Source: Sunxiuqinia sp963677175
GTDB taxonomy: Bacteria; Bacteroidota; Bacteroidia; Bacteroidales; Prolixibacteraceae
NCBI GenBank assembly: GCA_963677175.2
Contig: CAXXES010000007.1
Coordinates: 620,001 to 684,000 of the forward strand
Reading direction: 5' to 3'
DNA length: 64,000 nucleotides
In this document: piece after piece, positions 8,236-16,441 of the stretch
How positions within the stretch are numbered: position 1 is the stretch's first letter
How the letters are laid out: the number at the start of each line of letters is the position of its first letter
Position numbers and translations under genes: made by a program
Notes under the pieces: generated by a model
Database searches by the model: none
Told to the model about the DNA's origin: nothing
Seen by the model: the letters and a program-made list of their open reading frames with translations, nothing else

Positions 8236-9087
8236 TTATTTGAAGGTTGATAAAATTCCTTTGATATAGCCCATCGATTCAGCCATTCCGGCAAACGGAT
8301 CGTCGCCATCTTTTTCATATTCCAGTGCCACTACGCCATCGTATCCAAGTGCGACCAAGTCTTTCAAAAATGTGTAATGGTCAATTACACCACGGCCAAT
8401 TTCACAGGTTGATCCATCGTGGTCGGCAGCGGTAACATCTTTGATATGAATGTCTATAACCCGGTCAAAATAATCTCTCACATCCTGCGATGGACTACGT
8501 CCAATCCGCTTGGTATGGCCGATGTCGATACATAATCCCATCCGGGGATCCAGATCCTTAATTAAGACATAGGCACTTTCGGCACTTGGATAGAGCTTGT
8601 CGCCCGGACCATGATTATGAATGGCCAATTTAATATCGTAGGCTTTCACCTTGTTTTCGACATACGGCAGCAACTCGTGGTTTGGAACACCTACAATCAT
8701 CTTCATTCCGGCTTTTTTAGCGTATTCAAAAGCCTGGTCGACTTCTGCTTCGTTGGTCATGTAAATGACACCGCCGGCATACAGATTCAATCCGGCTTCA
8801 GCACAACTGGCAACTGCATTGGCTATTTCAGCGTCCGGGGCATCCAATTTCAGATGAAAACTTTTGAAGGCGATGTAATCGACTCCCAGCTTTTTCGTAA
8901 ACGCGATAGCTTCCTCCCGGTCAAACTTCCGAAGCGAATAAGAAGCCACACCCAATTTAAATTTTACTTCCTTTTGCGCTTCCGGCTGCTCCGCTTTTTG
9001 TCCGGTAATGCATGCCGAAAAGCCAAACATCACAAACAAAACCAAGGCGCCCAACACCATCGCTACTGATTTTCGGTTAGCTTTCAT
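8236..9087 (-). CDS. Sugar phosphate isomerase/epimerase-like TIM-barrel lipoprotein
   Basis: 283 aa. The N-terminus is a lipoprotein signal with the acylated Cys near residue 26 (FGFSACITG). The rest is an AP-endonuclease-2-type TIM barrel with metal-ligand motifs AIHNHGPGDK, CIDIGHTKR, DIHIKDV and ALEYEKDGDDP. Despite the usual family name, a lipid-anchored extracytoplasmic protein will not see sugar phosphates. Together with DUF1080 and Gfo/Idh proteins, family members have been linked to 3-keto-glycoside breakdown, acting on the unsaturated keto-sugar or as an epimerase. It sits 3 bases after the DUF1080 gene. Confidence 0.8.
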   Translation of the reverse strand: MKANRKSVAMVLGALVLFVMFGFSACITGQKAEQPEAQKEVKFKLGVASYSLRKFDREEAIAFTKKLGVDYIAFKSFHLKLDAPDAEIANAVASCAEAGLNLYAGGVIYMTNEAEVDQAFEYAKKAGMKMIVGVPNHELLPYVENKVKAYDIKLAIHNHGPGDKLYPSAESAYVLIKDLDPRMGLCIDIGHTKRIGRSPSQDVRDYFDRVIDIHIKDVTAADHDGSTCEIGRGVIDHYTFLKDLVALGYDGVVALEYEKDGDDPFAGMAESMGYIKGILSTFK

Positions 9088-9090
9088 AGC

Positions 9091-10425
9091 CTACAGTTTC
9101 CTGATTTTGATGCTTCTGAAAAGCACATGATCCTGATGATCCTGCAATAAAATGGGAGTCTCTTCAACCATACCAAAATTCTTATAATCTCCATATTTAC
9201 TACGTGCTACCAAAGCATGAAAGATGTTGGAATCGATGGTATATTCAACCACTTTCAATCCATTCAGCCAATGCTCAACCCGGCGGTCGGTAGTAAGAAC
9301 GATGCGCCCGCGGTTCCACTCGCCCACTGGTTTCACAAATCGTTTTTGCGTTTCCGAGGGAATCAAATCATACAGCGAAGCCATTTTCCGGTTTCCGGCC
9401 GCTCCCTGTTCCGCATCGGGGTGATTTTCATCATCCAAAATCTGGTATTCCAAACCAATTCCAGGCCCATTATTTCCCACCTGGTACTTCACGCCGCTGT
9501 TGGCTCCGTTGCTTAATTGAAACTCAAACTGCAAATCGAAAGCCTTAAACTTCTCTTTGGTGACAATATCCCCGGGGCGTTTGGCTACCTGATCCTTACC
9601 CAGAATAGCCAATGCACCATTTTCAAACACCCAGCCTTTTTCTGGAAACTGATCCGAGTTGGCGCTTTTCCATCCTTGAGTGGTTTCGCCATCAAATAAA
9701 AGCTCAAAGCCTTGTTTTTTTTCGGTCTCCGACACTTGATTGGGCAGCATGTTCACCACAAAAACATTCTCCATTGGAGTCAATTTCAAATCGGTTGTTT
9801 TAATCCGCACGTTCCTCCACTTAATTTGACGGCCTTCCTGATCAGCTGAACCAATCGAATGAACCTGCAATGAAATAAATCCTTTCGGGGTCATATCGTC
9901 AATTAAATGCGACACCGGCTTTCCGTTTAAAAATGTACGCATGTCGTTCCCAACACATTCAATCCGATACAAATTCCATTCGCCATTGCGAAACGCTTTT
10001 CCGCCTTCCGGATTATAGGTACAAGGGTATAGCCAGCCACGACGGGCCTCATCATAAATGCCACCGCTCCAGGCCCGGTCCGATGGGTCCACCTCGCATT
10101 GGTAACCATGCACCCGCCCATTGTTGTAATCCGCCTTACTCAAACTGCGGAACTGAATACCGGAGTTCATGTTGTCGTCAACCTTCAATTCAACTTCAAG
10201 AATAAAATCACCGTAATCCTTCTCGGTTGTTAAAAATGAATTGGGCGTATTGGCAACCGTTGTGCCCACAATCACCCCATTGACGACTTCGTACTTCGCC
10301 TTTCCATTTAACTGTTTCCAGCCGGTTAAATCTTTCCCATTGAAAAGATACACCCAGCCATCTGCATTACCGGCGAATAGAAGGGTGCTGACAAATAGTA
10401 AAAGAAATGTTAATCGAACTTTCAT
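9091..10425 (-). CDS. Double DUF1080 protein (3-keto-disaccharide hydrolase family)
   Basis: 444 aa with a signal peptide (residues 1-20). Two tandem domains of the PF06439/DUF1080 concanavalin-like family are visible: residues about 24-210 start WVYLFNGKDLTGWKQL, and residues about 240-440 start FELLFDGETTQGWKS. Each shows the family pattern NSGIQFR / NSGVKYQV, a Y(Q/E)xxxxD segment and a closing IKWRNVRIK / LFRSIKIRKL strand. The family is named for hydrolysis or lyase cleavage of 3-keto-glycosides. Two fused copies could give one catalytic and one binding domain. It leads the operon and is divergent from the membrane regulator gene. Confidence 0.85.
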   Translation of the reverse strand: MKVRLTFLLLFVSTLLFAGNADGWVYLFNGKDLTGWKQLNGKAKYEVVNGVIVGTTVANTPNSFLTTEKDYGDFILEVELKVDDNMNSGIQFRSLSKADYNNGRVHGYQCEVDPSDRAWSGGIYDEARRGWLYPCTYNPEGGKAFRNGEWNLYRIECVGNDMRTFLNGKPVSHLIDDMTPKGFISLQVHSIGSADQEGRQIKWRNVRIKTTDLKLTPMENVFVVNMLPNQVSETEKKQGFELLFDGETTQGWKSANSDQFPEKGWVFENGALAILGKDQVAKRPGDIVTKEKFKAFDLQFEFQLSNGANSGVKYQVGNNGPGIGLEYQILDDENHPDAEQGAAGNRKMASLYDLIPSETQKRFVKPVGEWNRGRIVLTTDRRVEHWLNGLKVVEYTIDSNIFHALVARSKYGDYKNFGMVEETPILLQDHQDHVLFRSIKIRKL

Positions 10426-10500
10426 AACTGTATTATTGGTTTAATGATTTACAAATTGACGTGAACGGTAACGAAAGTATAAAATTAGAGATATTTCAGG

Positions 10501-10508
10501 TATATTTG
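10501..10508 (+). promoter_or_regulatory. -7 promoter element of the regulator/symporter operon
   Basis: TATATTTG matches TAnnTTTG exactly and lies 51 bases before the ATG at 10560. No convincing -33 TTG is at the usual spacing. Confidence 0.5.
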
Positions 10509-10525
10509 CGTGACTAAAACGGGTT

Positions 10526-10540
10526 TTATAACAGTTATAA
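10526..10540. promoter_or_regulatory. Palindromic operator candidate between divergent operons
   Basis: TTATAACAGTTATAA is a perfect 7+1+7 palindrome, and a further half-site GCTATAAC follows at 10545. It lies just past the expected start of transcription of the regulator gene. The winged-helix regulator encoded at 10560 is the obvious candidate to bind it, but no binding data exist. Confidence 0.45.
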
Positions 10541-10559
10541 CTAAGCTATAACAGAAAAA

Positions 10560-11732
10560 ATGACCAACGACAAAAACCTAATATACAAATACCTAAAAAA
10601 AATAACATCGAGCAGGCACTTTGTGAAGTCGAAAATCAGCTGTGACCTCTTGACCTACCTGACGGAGGCTTCGCTCGAAGGAAAAAATCCCAAAGAATTT
10701 ACCATTGGTGTTGAATTGTTCGGAAAAAAATACGAAGATGCCGACAAGCAGGACTCCAACATTCGGGTTTACATTCATAATGTCAGAAAAAAGCTGAAAG
10801 ACTATTACGCCGCTGAAGGAAAGAAAGACCCGGTTATTTTTGTGGTTGAAAAAGGCAAGTATCATGTTCGGTTTGATTCGCCCAAGGATCACCGCAAACC
10901 CGTGCGCTATGTTTTTCTGATTCCATTTCTCGTTTCGTTTGCGGCGCTACTTGTGCTCGGATTCCTCTATTTTAAGTTGTCCTCAAAAGATAAAACACCA
11001 TGGAAAGACTTACCTGTTTGGCAGGATTTTGCAGAAAATGAGAAGCCAACCTTGCTGGTGTTGGGCGACTATTTTGTGTTCTCCGGCCAGTTACCAACCG
11101 GAAGTGTTGGTATTTACCGCGACTTCAATATTAATTCGGAAGTGGAATATGAGCACCTGCTGGACAAAAATCCGGAACTGATCTATTCGCTTTCCAAATC
11201 GAACCTAACCTATTTGTCGAAGATGGTGGCATTCTGTCAAAGCCATATCTACAAAGTATTTGCACAAACCGGTGCCCCGATTCATGTCAAGCTTTCGTCG
11301 GATTTGCAACCGGATGATCTGAAAAGCGACAACATCATTTTTGTTGGCAATTATAAGAACATGGGTCTTTTTGAGAACGTTATTCAGGACCTCGACTTCT
11401 CGTTTGGCCTTGCAAGCGGGAGCAGGCAATTTATTTTTGCGGATGATCCGGATGCGGAAGTTTATCGTCCCGCTAACGACAAATCCAAGCAAATTGACTA
11501 TGCGCTCGTGATCAACACCGAAGGTTACACCGGAAACCGCTTTCTGCTTTTCCTCTCCACACAAGATATTGGCAATATTTCGGTGGTTGATCAACTGACT
11601 AATCCCGACTACCTGACCATGCTTTTGGATGAAAAACTAAAACAACTGGATCCCGATAATTTTAAGGCGCTGTATAAAGTTCAGGGAATCAATAAAACCG
11701 ATTTGTCGTTTGAATTAATCAAGATAGAATAG
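10560..11732 (+). CDS. Membrane-anchored winged-helix transcriptional regulator
   Basis: 390 aa. Residues 1-105 match the N-terminal winged-helix domain found in many membrane-bound regulators. The cues are LLTYLTEASLEGK, then FTIGVELFGKKYE, DSNIRVYIHNVRKKLKDYY and the closing wing VEKGKYHVRF. One transmembrane helix follows (about 118-140), then about 250 periplasmic residues with no domain I recognise. The layout suggests a ToxR/CadC-like one-component regulator: a periplasmic sensor coupled to DNA binding in the cytoplasm. It is divergent from the DUF1080 operon and 4 bases upstream of a symporter gene, so it probably controls both in response to a sugar or keto-sugar. Confidence 0.75.
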   Translation: MTNDKNLIYKYLKKITSSRHFVKSKISCDLLTYLTEASLEGKNPKEFTIGVELFGKKYEDADKQDSNIRVYIHNVRKKLKDYYAAEGKKDPVIFVVEKGKYHVRFDSPKDHRKPVRYVFLIPFLVSFAALLVLGFLYFKLSSKDKTPWKDLPVWQDFAENEKPTLLVLGDYFVFSGQLPTGSVGIYRDFNINSEVEYEHLLDKNPELIYSLSKSNLTYLSKMVAFCQSHIYKVFAQTGAPIHVKLSSDLQPDDLKSDNIIFVGNYKNMGLFENVIQDLDFSFGLASGSRQFIFADDPDAEVYRPANDKSKQIDYALVINTEGYTGNRFLLFLSTQDIGNISVVDQLTNPDYLTMLLDEKLKQLDPDNFKALYKVQGINKTDLSFELIKIE

Positions 11733-11736
11733 TCGC

Positions 11737-13068
11737 ATGAAAGTCGCCATCCTCATCATATACTTCATTCTTATTGTCGGCTTGGGTATTTATTCCTGGC
11801 TGAAAATAAAGGAACCCAGCGATTATTTTGTTGCCGGAAAACGTTCCGGATTCTGGCAAATATCGGGCAGTTTACTGGCGACCTTACTTGGCGGCTCGGC
11901 TATTCTAGGCACGGTGAACCTCACCAAAGACCAAAGCTGGGCAGCCGCCTGGTATCTTCTGGCAGCATCGTTTGGATTGTGGCTTTTGGTGCCGCTTGTG
12001 GGCAAAGTCAACCGGCTGGGAAAATACACGCTCACCAATTTGCTTGGGCAGTTTTATGGCGAAACGGCACGCAAGGTTGCCTCCATCATCATTCCACTGG
12101 CCTGGACAGGAATTGTTGCCGCCCAGGTGATTGCGTCGGCCAAGATCCTGTTTAGCTTTTTCGCTCTGCCCTACGAACAGGGCGTCCTCATTTCCGGAGC
12201 CGTTTTTATACTCTACACCTTGATTGGCGGCCAGATCTCGATCATCAAAACCGATTTCGTTCAGTCCTTCATTATCCTTTTCGGGGTGATTCTTACCGCT
12301 TTCTTTTTATGGGATATGCCCGAACGGGTTCCCGAGTTCAGCAGTGCTTTTCCCTTCAACGCCCATTTCTCGGGAATTGACTTGTTAATTTTAGTGCTGA
12401 CTTTTTCGAGTACCTTCATTGTGGGGCCCGACATTTATTCGCGGGTATTTTGTGCAAAAGATGAAAAAACCGCCCGCCAAAGTGTCCGGTTGGTAGCGTC
12501 CATCTTGATTCCATTCGCTTTTATTCTGGCGTATGTCGGGGTCTTCGCGTTTAGTCATCTGCCCGAAGAAAACCTGGAAGGCTCGGCAGCGCTCATTGAA
12601 GTGATCAATTTCTACCTGCCCGAATGGATTGCGGGGCTAATGGCTGCAGCCTTGCTTTCAGCTGTTTTATCTTCGGCCGACACCACGCTGCTAACCTCTT
12701 CCATGATTCTAAGTGAATTGATCACCCCGGATATCAACAATGCCAAATCGCTGAAGCAAACCCGCTATTTTATTGTTCTAAGCGGAATCATTAGCGTTGT
12801 GATCGCGCTCAAAGTTACCTCCATTATTGGGACACTGTTGTTGGCCTTAGCCTTTTATTCCGGGGCCTTCTTAGTTCCTTTGGTAGCTGCACTCACCAAC
12901 CTGAGAGTCAATAAACGCCTGAGTATTTTGGCCATGGTTGCCGGAGGATTGATTGCTTTGGGTGGAAAAATTACAGGCGGTTACTATGGAAGCGATGTTG
13001 GAAACTGGATGATTATTTCAGCTTTTGTGGTGAATGCAGCCATTCTGATGATTCCTGAAAAGCGGTAA
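11737..13068 (+). CDS. Sodium:solute symporter family transporter (SSS)
   Basis: 443 aa of almost continuous hydrophobic helices, about 12-13 segments. The N-terminal part has the SSS pattern (PSDYFVAGKRSGFW, GGSAILGT, IYTLIGGQISIIKTDFVQ) and a mid-protein VLSSADTTLLTSS. Family members import sugars, amino acids or organic acids with Na+. It starts 4 bases after the regulator stop, so the two are co-transcribed. The context suggests uptake of the product of the neighbouring 3-keto-glycoside enzymes, which is inference. Confidence 0.85.
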   Translation: MKVAILIIYFILIVGLGIYSWLKIKEPSDYFVAGKRSGFWQISGSLLATLLGGSAILGTVNLTKDQSWAAAWYLLAASFGLWLLVPLVGKVNRLGKYTLTNLLGQFYGETARKVASIIIPLAWTGIVAAQVIASAKILFSFFALPYEQGVLISGAVFILYTLIGGQISIIKTDFVQSFIILFGVILTAFFLWDMPERVPEFSSAFPFNAHFSGIDLLILVLTFSSTFIVGPDIYSRVFCAKDEKTARQSVRLVASILIPFAFILAYVGVFAFSHLPEENLEGSAALIEVINFYLPEWIAGLMAAALLSAVLSSADTTLLTSSMILSELITPDINNAKSLKQTRYFIVLSGIISVVIALKVTSIIGTLLLALAFYSGAFLVPLVAALTNLRVNKRLSILAMVAGGLIALGGKITGGYYGSDVGNWMIISAFVVNAAILMIPEKR

Positions 13069-13108
13069 GAAATTATTTGCAGATACTTCTCGTCAGAGTT
13101 ATTCATTC

Positions 13109-13195
13109 GTGAATTCGGTGGTTACTAACGAAGAAGAATAGATCGCGGTTCGGAAACCGCGACACCCAATGGCTAAGAACGCTGGCGGGTTATCT
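13109..13195. repeat. Dispersed 85-90-base repeat, copy 1
   Basis: About 90% identical to 14442-14526, in the same orientation. It contains the hairpin CGCGGTTCGGAAACCGCG (7-bp stem, 4-base loop). No coding content is seen. Confidence 0.85.
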
Positions 13196-13582
13196 TTCCT
13201 TCCCGGAGAAAAATGGGTTACCCCAACGGGGGTAAATATCAATAGCACTGGGTGTAGTGAAACGGAACCCGGGGTTGAATGGTGCGTAAATGGGCAAGGC
13301 GCAATCACCCGGTATTTTGAATGCTCCCAACCAGCATGCGCCGCATAGCAAAATGTTTGTTTGTTCTCAATACTTCTTTATGCCGGACTTTTGAAAAGGT
13401 GTAAAATGAGCCTCCAAGCGGGCGAACTTAGTTGGCCTACGAGGATTTGGCTTTGGAAAACAAGGGAAGGAAACCGCGAAGGCACTGGCTAAGAAAACCC
13501 TGTTTGACGATCCTGTACTCAGGATCGGAGTTGGTTTTCGGGGAGTGACTGATCCGTCGTTTTCCAGCCAAAGCATCGTCAG

Positions 13583-13640
13583 CCTTGATTTTTTTTGGTT
13601 CCTTTTTGCATCAAGGCAAAAAAGGAACTGGGGTTTGGGG
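13583..13640 (-). repeat. Hairpin repeat element, inverted diverged copy
   Basis: The stem GTTCCTTTTTGC / GCAAAAAAGGAAC follows CAGCCTTGATTTTTTT. This corresponds, in the opposite orientation, to the hairpin inside the 375-base repeats (CAGCCGGATTTTACTTTTTG... to ...AAGTCAAGGCTG). It is an older, diverged relative of that element. Confidence 0.6.
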
Positions 13641-14040
13641 CAAAGCCCCACCGAAGTACATTCGGTTTTCTGAATGGCTTGGTCATTTTCTGACCCTTCC
13701 GTTCCGATGGACATCGGAACACCTTCCCTTAAAAAAGGGAAGGAACCCAACCACCTGCGATGGTGCGAACTCCGGTGTCGCGGTTTTCGGCCTACGCTGC
13801 TTTCACCTACCGGCGAAGTGGGGGATTTAAGGATAGACACATTTCCGTTAGGTTCCATCTTCTGTTTATTCTAAAAAAGTCCAGTCAAGTGAGGATCAAA
13901 ACTCATAGCGTTGAGTATAAGGGTAGCTTAAAAAGGGAGGGCCAAAGTGGGTCAGGCATTTATGAGTTGTAAAAATAAGCTCGGGTGGTAAAGGTTTTCC
14001 TATGAGTTATATCGGAGTGAAATGTCCATCACCCGGATCG

Positions 14041-14415
14041 ATTCATAATTGGGGTGGACTTAAAATGGGGATTGATAAGAAACCGCAAAAAGCAGGCTGA
14101 CTTTCCAAATGATATTATGCGTTGGCTTATCAGCCGGATTTTACTTTTTGTCTTAACACAAAAAGTAAACAAAAAAGTCAAGGCTGATTTTTATCCGCAA
14201 GCTCCATCTTCCGAAAAGTTAAGTTCGGCGGGTGATTTCCTCCTGTCGTCGGAACTTCCCACCTGCACTAAGCTTTTCGTTTGATTCCACTTTTGATAAA
14301 AATAGGCCGCTCCTGAACAGGCACCATCTTAGTACACCTATTCCCTCATTTCCTCTCCTGTTCCTTTTTATTAAACCGACAATTGACGGATCTCAAACAA
14401 GGCCTTCTGGTTTGT
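14041..14415 (+). repeat. 375-base direct repeat, copy 1
   Basis: Runs from ATTCATAATTGGGGTGGACT to AAGGCCTTCTGGTTTG. It is roughly 90-95% identical to 15782-16155 in the same orientation, with sharp divergence at both borders. It holds a strong hairpin, TTTACTTTTTGT / ACAAAAAGTAAA at 14140-14169, inside an outer CAGCC/GGCTG pair. There is no inverted terminal repeat and no transposase. With copy 2 it brackets the 21-base array and the gene at 15073. Confidence 0.9.
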
Positions 14416-14441
14416 TATGAGCCCTCAAATCCTTATCATCC

Positions 14442-14526
14442 GTGAAATCGGTGGTTACTAACGAAGAAGAATAGATCGCGGTTCGGAAACCGCGGCACCC
14501 AATGGTTAAGAACGCTGGCGGCTTAT
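14442..14526. repeat. Dispersed 85-90-base repeat, copy 2
   Basis: Second copy of the element at 13109-13195, with the same internal hairpin (one base changed after the stem). It lies between the 375-base repeat and the 21-base array. Confidence 0.85.
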
Positions 14527-14627
14527 CTATTTGCAATCTCTCCCTCTTTGTGTGCTTTATGTCTTTTGGGGAGATAGAAAACATGTTCGTGCAGTAGACA
14601 AAACCGATTGACATCATCCCAAATCCT

Positions 14628-15004
14628 TCCGAAGAGAAAAAAAAGTGGTTGGAACGCTGCCGGGAGTACTTCGAACAGTTAAAAGAGTCGTTGGAACACC
14701 GCCGGGAATGTTTCGAATACTTCAAAGAGTGGTTGGAATGCCGCCGGGACAATTCCGTACAGTTAAAAAAGTGCTTTGAATGCTATTCTAAAGTCTCTGT
14801 AAGTGTTCGGAATGACTCTGTGAGTATTCGGAATTCCTCTTTATCTATTCGAAATGATTCTACCGATGTACAGATGTATTCTTTTTCTAATCGGAATAAT
14901 TCGTTGGAAGCCAGATGTATTCTATGGATATTCGGAATAATTCTATCGATTTTCGGATTAATTCAGTAGTCCTTTGAAGTTTTTCTGTGAATCTTCGGAA
15001 TATT
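14628..15004. repeat. Array A: 18 degenerate units of 21 bases
   Basis: Consecutive units start at 14628, 14649, 14670, 14691 and so on. Seventeen are exactly 21 bases and one (14901) is 20. The first half alternates two types: TTGGAANGCCGCCGGGANNN and TTCGAACAGTTAAAAGAGTG. The second half follows TCTNTGNNTATTCGGAATAA. Each unit keeps a short core (TTSGAA or TTCGGAAT) while the rest varies. A 106-codon frame through it has no family likeness and is better explained by the period being a multiple of three. The array ends 68 bases before the gene at 15073. Confidence 0.85.
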
Positions 15005-15072
15005 TTTGGCAAAAATTTAAACCTTCTTTTTTACACTCCGTAAAAATGTTTAATTAACCAAAACGGATCAAA

Positions 15073-15804
15073 ATGAAGAACCAGTCATCCAAAGCCGATT
15101 TTAAGATTCCGCTCACCTTTTTCTACACTTTCGGAAAGACTAAATTGATGTTTTTGCGCCGCGACCTGGAGCAACTGGCCTGTTTTGGGGTCACTGCCGG
15201 CAAGCTGGATGCCCTGGAAAATGAGCTGGAGGCTTGGGCTGACCTTCCAACCGATGAGGAGATGGAAGGAGACAAGGTGGTGGTCACCCAAAGAAAGGAA
15301 GCGCTGGCCGGGCAGCTTCGCGAGATTCTCACCGGGCTGTTGTTTCGGGCAGAGAGCCACTTCGGGCAACATTCGGCTGATTATCGCAGTTTCGGAACGA
15401 CTTCGGTGGTGCGTTTGTATCACCTCAACCTGCTACTTGCGGCCCGGAGAATCGACCGAAGGGCGGAGCGCTACCAGGAAGAACTGGCTGGCGAAGGATT
15501 GACCACGGAAATGCTCGTTGAACTGAAAAACCTGATGGATGAATACGAGGAGGCGATCATGGCACAGGAAGACGCGGCCTCCGACAGGATCGAGGCCACC
15601 CTTGAACGCATCGGCCGGGCCAACGAGATTTACCGGCTGCTGGTCAAATATTGCCGTACAGGCCGTCAGGTTTGGGGTGCCGTTAACGAGGCACGCTACA
15701 ACGATTTCCTGGTATCCGAAAAGCCTTCCGCAGAAACAGAAAAGAAAAAAGCACGCCCGGCAACGGCTGATGAGGCGATTAATTCATCATTGGGGTGGAC
15801 TTAA
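15073..15804 (+). CDS. Helical protein of unknown function next to array A
   Basis: 243 aa, no signal peptide and no membrane segment. After a short N-terminal stretch (IPLTFFYTFGKTK) the sequence is charged and alpha-helical, with long amphipathic helices such as LRRDLEQLACFGVTAGKLDA and RIEATLERIGRANEIYRLLV. A Lys/Glu-rich tail follows. I do not recognise the family. The coding sequence is clearly richer in GC than the array and most neighbours. The last eight codons (INSSLGWT) lie at or inside the 375-base repeat copy 2, so the natural C-terminus was probably cut or replaced by that repeat. The upstream 21-base array and the bracketing repeats suggest the gene belongs to this cassette. Confidence 0.7.
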   Translation: MKNQSSKADFKIPLTFFYTFGKTKLMFLRRDLEQLACFGVTAGKLDALENELEAWADLPTDEEMEGDKVVVTQRKEALAGQLREILTGLLFRAESHFGQHSADYRSFGTTSVVRLYHLNLLLAARRIDRRAERYQEELAGEGLTTEMLVELKNLMDEYEEAIMAQEDAASDRIEATLERIGRANEIYRLLVKYCRTGRQVWGAVNEARYNDFLVSEKPSAETEKKKARPATADEAINSSLGWT

Positions 15805-16155
15805 AATGGAGGTAGATAAGAAAACGCAAAAAGCAGGCTGACTTTCCAAACAATATGATGCGTTGGCTTATCAGCCGGATTTTACTTTTTGTCTTAACAC
15901 AAAAAGTAAACAAAAAAGTCAAGGCTGATTTTTATCCGCAAGCTCCATCTTCCGAAAAGCTAAGTTCGGCGGGTGATTTCCTCCTGTCGTCGGAACTTCC
16001 CGCCTGCACTAAGCTTTTCGTTTGATTCCACTTTTGATAAAAATAGGCCGCTCCGGAACAGGCATCATCTTGGTACGCCCATTCCCTCATTTCGGCTCCT
16101 GTTCCTATTTTTTAACCCGACAATTGACGGATCTCGAACAAGGCCTTCTGTTTTG
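15782..16155 (+). repeat. 375-base direct repeat, copy 2
   Basis: Matches 14041-14415 from ATTCAT to CTTCTGTTTTG, including the TTTACTTTTTGT / ACAAAAAGTAAA hairpin. Its first bases supply the stop codon region of the gene at 15073. Confidence 0.9.
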
Positions 16156-16162
16156 CACTGTG

Positions 16163-16359
16163 AAAGACTGATCTACTCTTTTATCCACCCTAATATTGAA
16201 GTGAGCCCTGACGGGGAGACCGAAGCAGCAAAGCCGGAAAACCCGACAATTGAAAGGCCTGTTGCGCTTAGTCAGGAGTTTGCCCTGGCAACTGACGGAT
16301 CAGCAGATGACTGGTGGAAAGGGCTACAGCATGCGGTTGGGGAAGACGATTCGGGGTGA
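16163..16359 (+). pseudogene. Possible detached C-terminal coding remnant
   Basis: Directly after repeat copy 2 a protein-like frame continues to a stop at 16359. It includes EVSPDGETEAAKPENP and a closing ATDGSADDWWKGLQHAVGED. It has no start codon of its own outside the repeat. Its acidic, Lys/Pro/Glu-rich character resembles the tail of the 15073 protein (SAETEKKKARPATADEA). It may be the original end of that gene, separated when the repeat inserted. This is tentative. Confidence 0.3.
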
Positions 16360-16441
16360 AACGGAGGAGAGGGGCGGATCAATTGAGAGATTGAAACAGA
16401 TAAGGGTTTAACAACAATAGCCGTAGGCAGAAACCGGTGTA

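Larger units (their letters stand above)
13069..14040. other. Gene-free repeat-rich region
   Basis: No convincing gene. The stretch is made of dispersed repeats: the 87-base copy at 13109, a hairpin element at 13583, and further imperfect inverted pieces (for example around 13700-13745). Short frames in it have no recognisable protein content. Confidence 0.6.

Noticed and set aside
14649..14969. 106-codon plus-strand frame with heptad-like repeats in array A
   Set aside because: The 21-base period keeps frames open and makes repeated peptides. There is no family likeness and the unit type changes mid-frame; array C shows such arrays need not be coding.
14628..15804. Diversity-generating retroelement
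   Set aside because: No reverse transcriptase and no template/variable repeat pair with adenine-specific changes. The helical protein is larger than typical Avd and I cannot match it.
15973..16162. Start of a plus-strand frame inside 375-base repeat copy 2
   Set aside because: The same frame start exists in copy 1 where it soon ends, so it is a repeat by-product. Only the part after 16162 looked protein-like and is listed as tentative.
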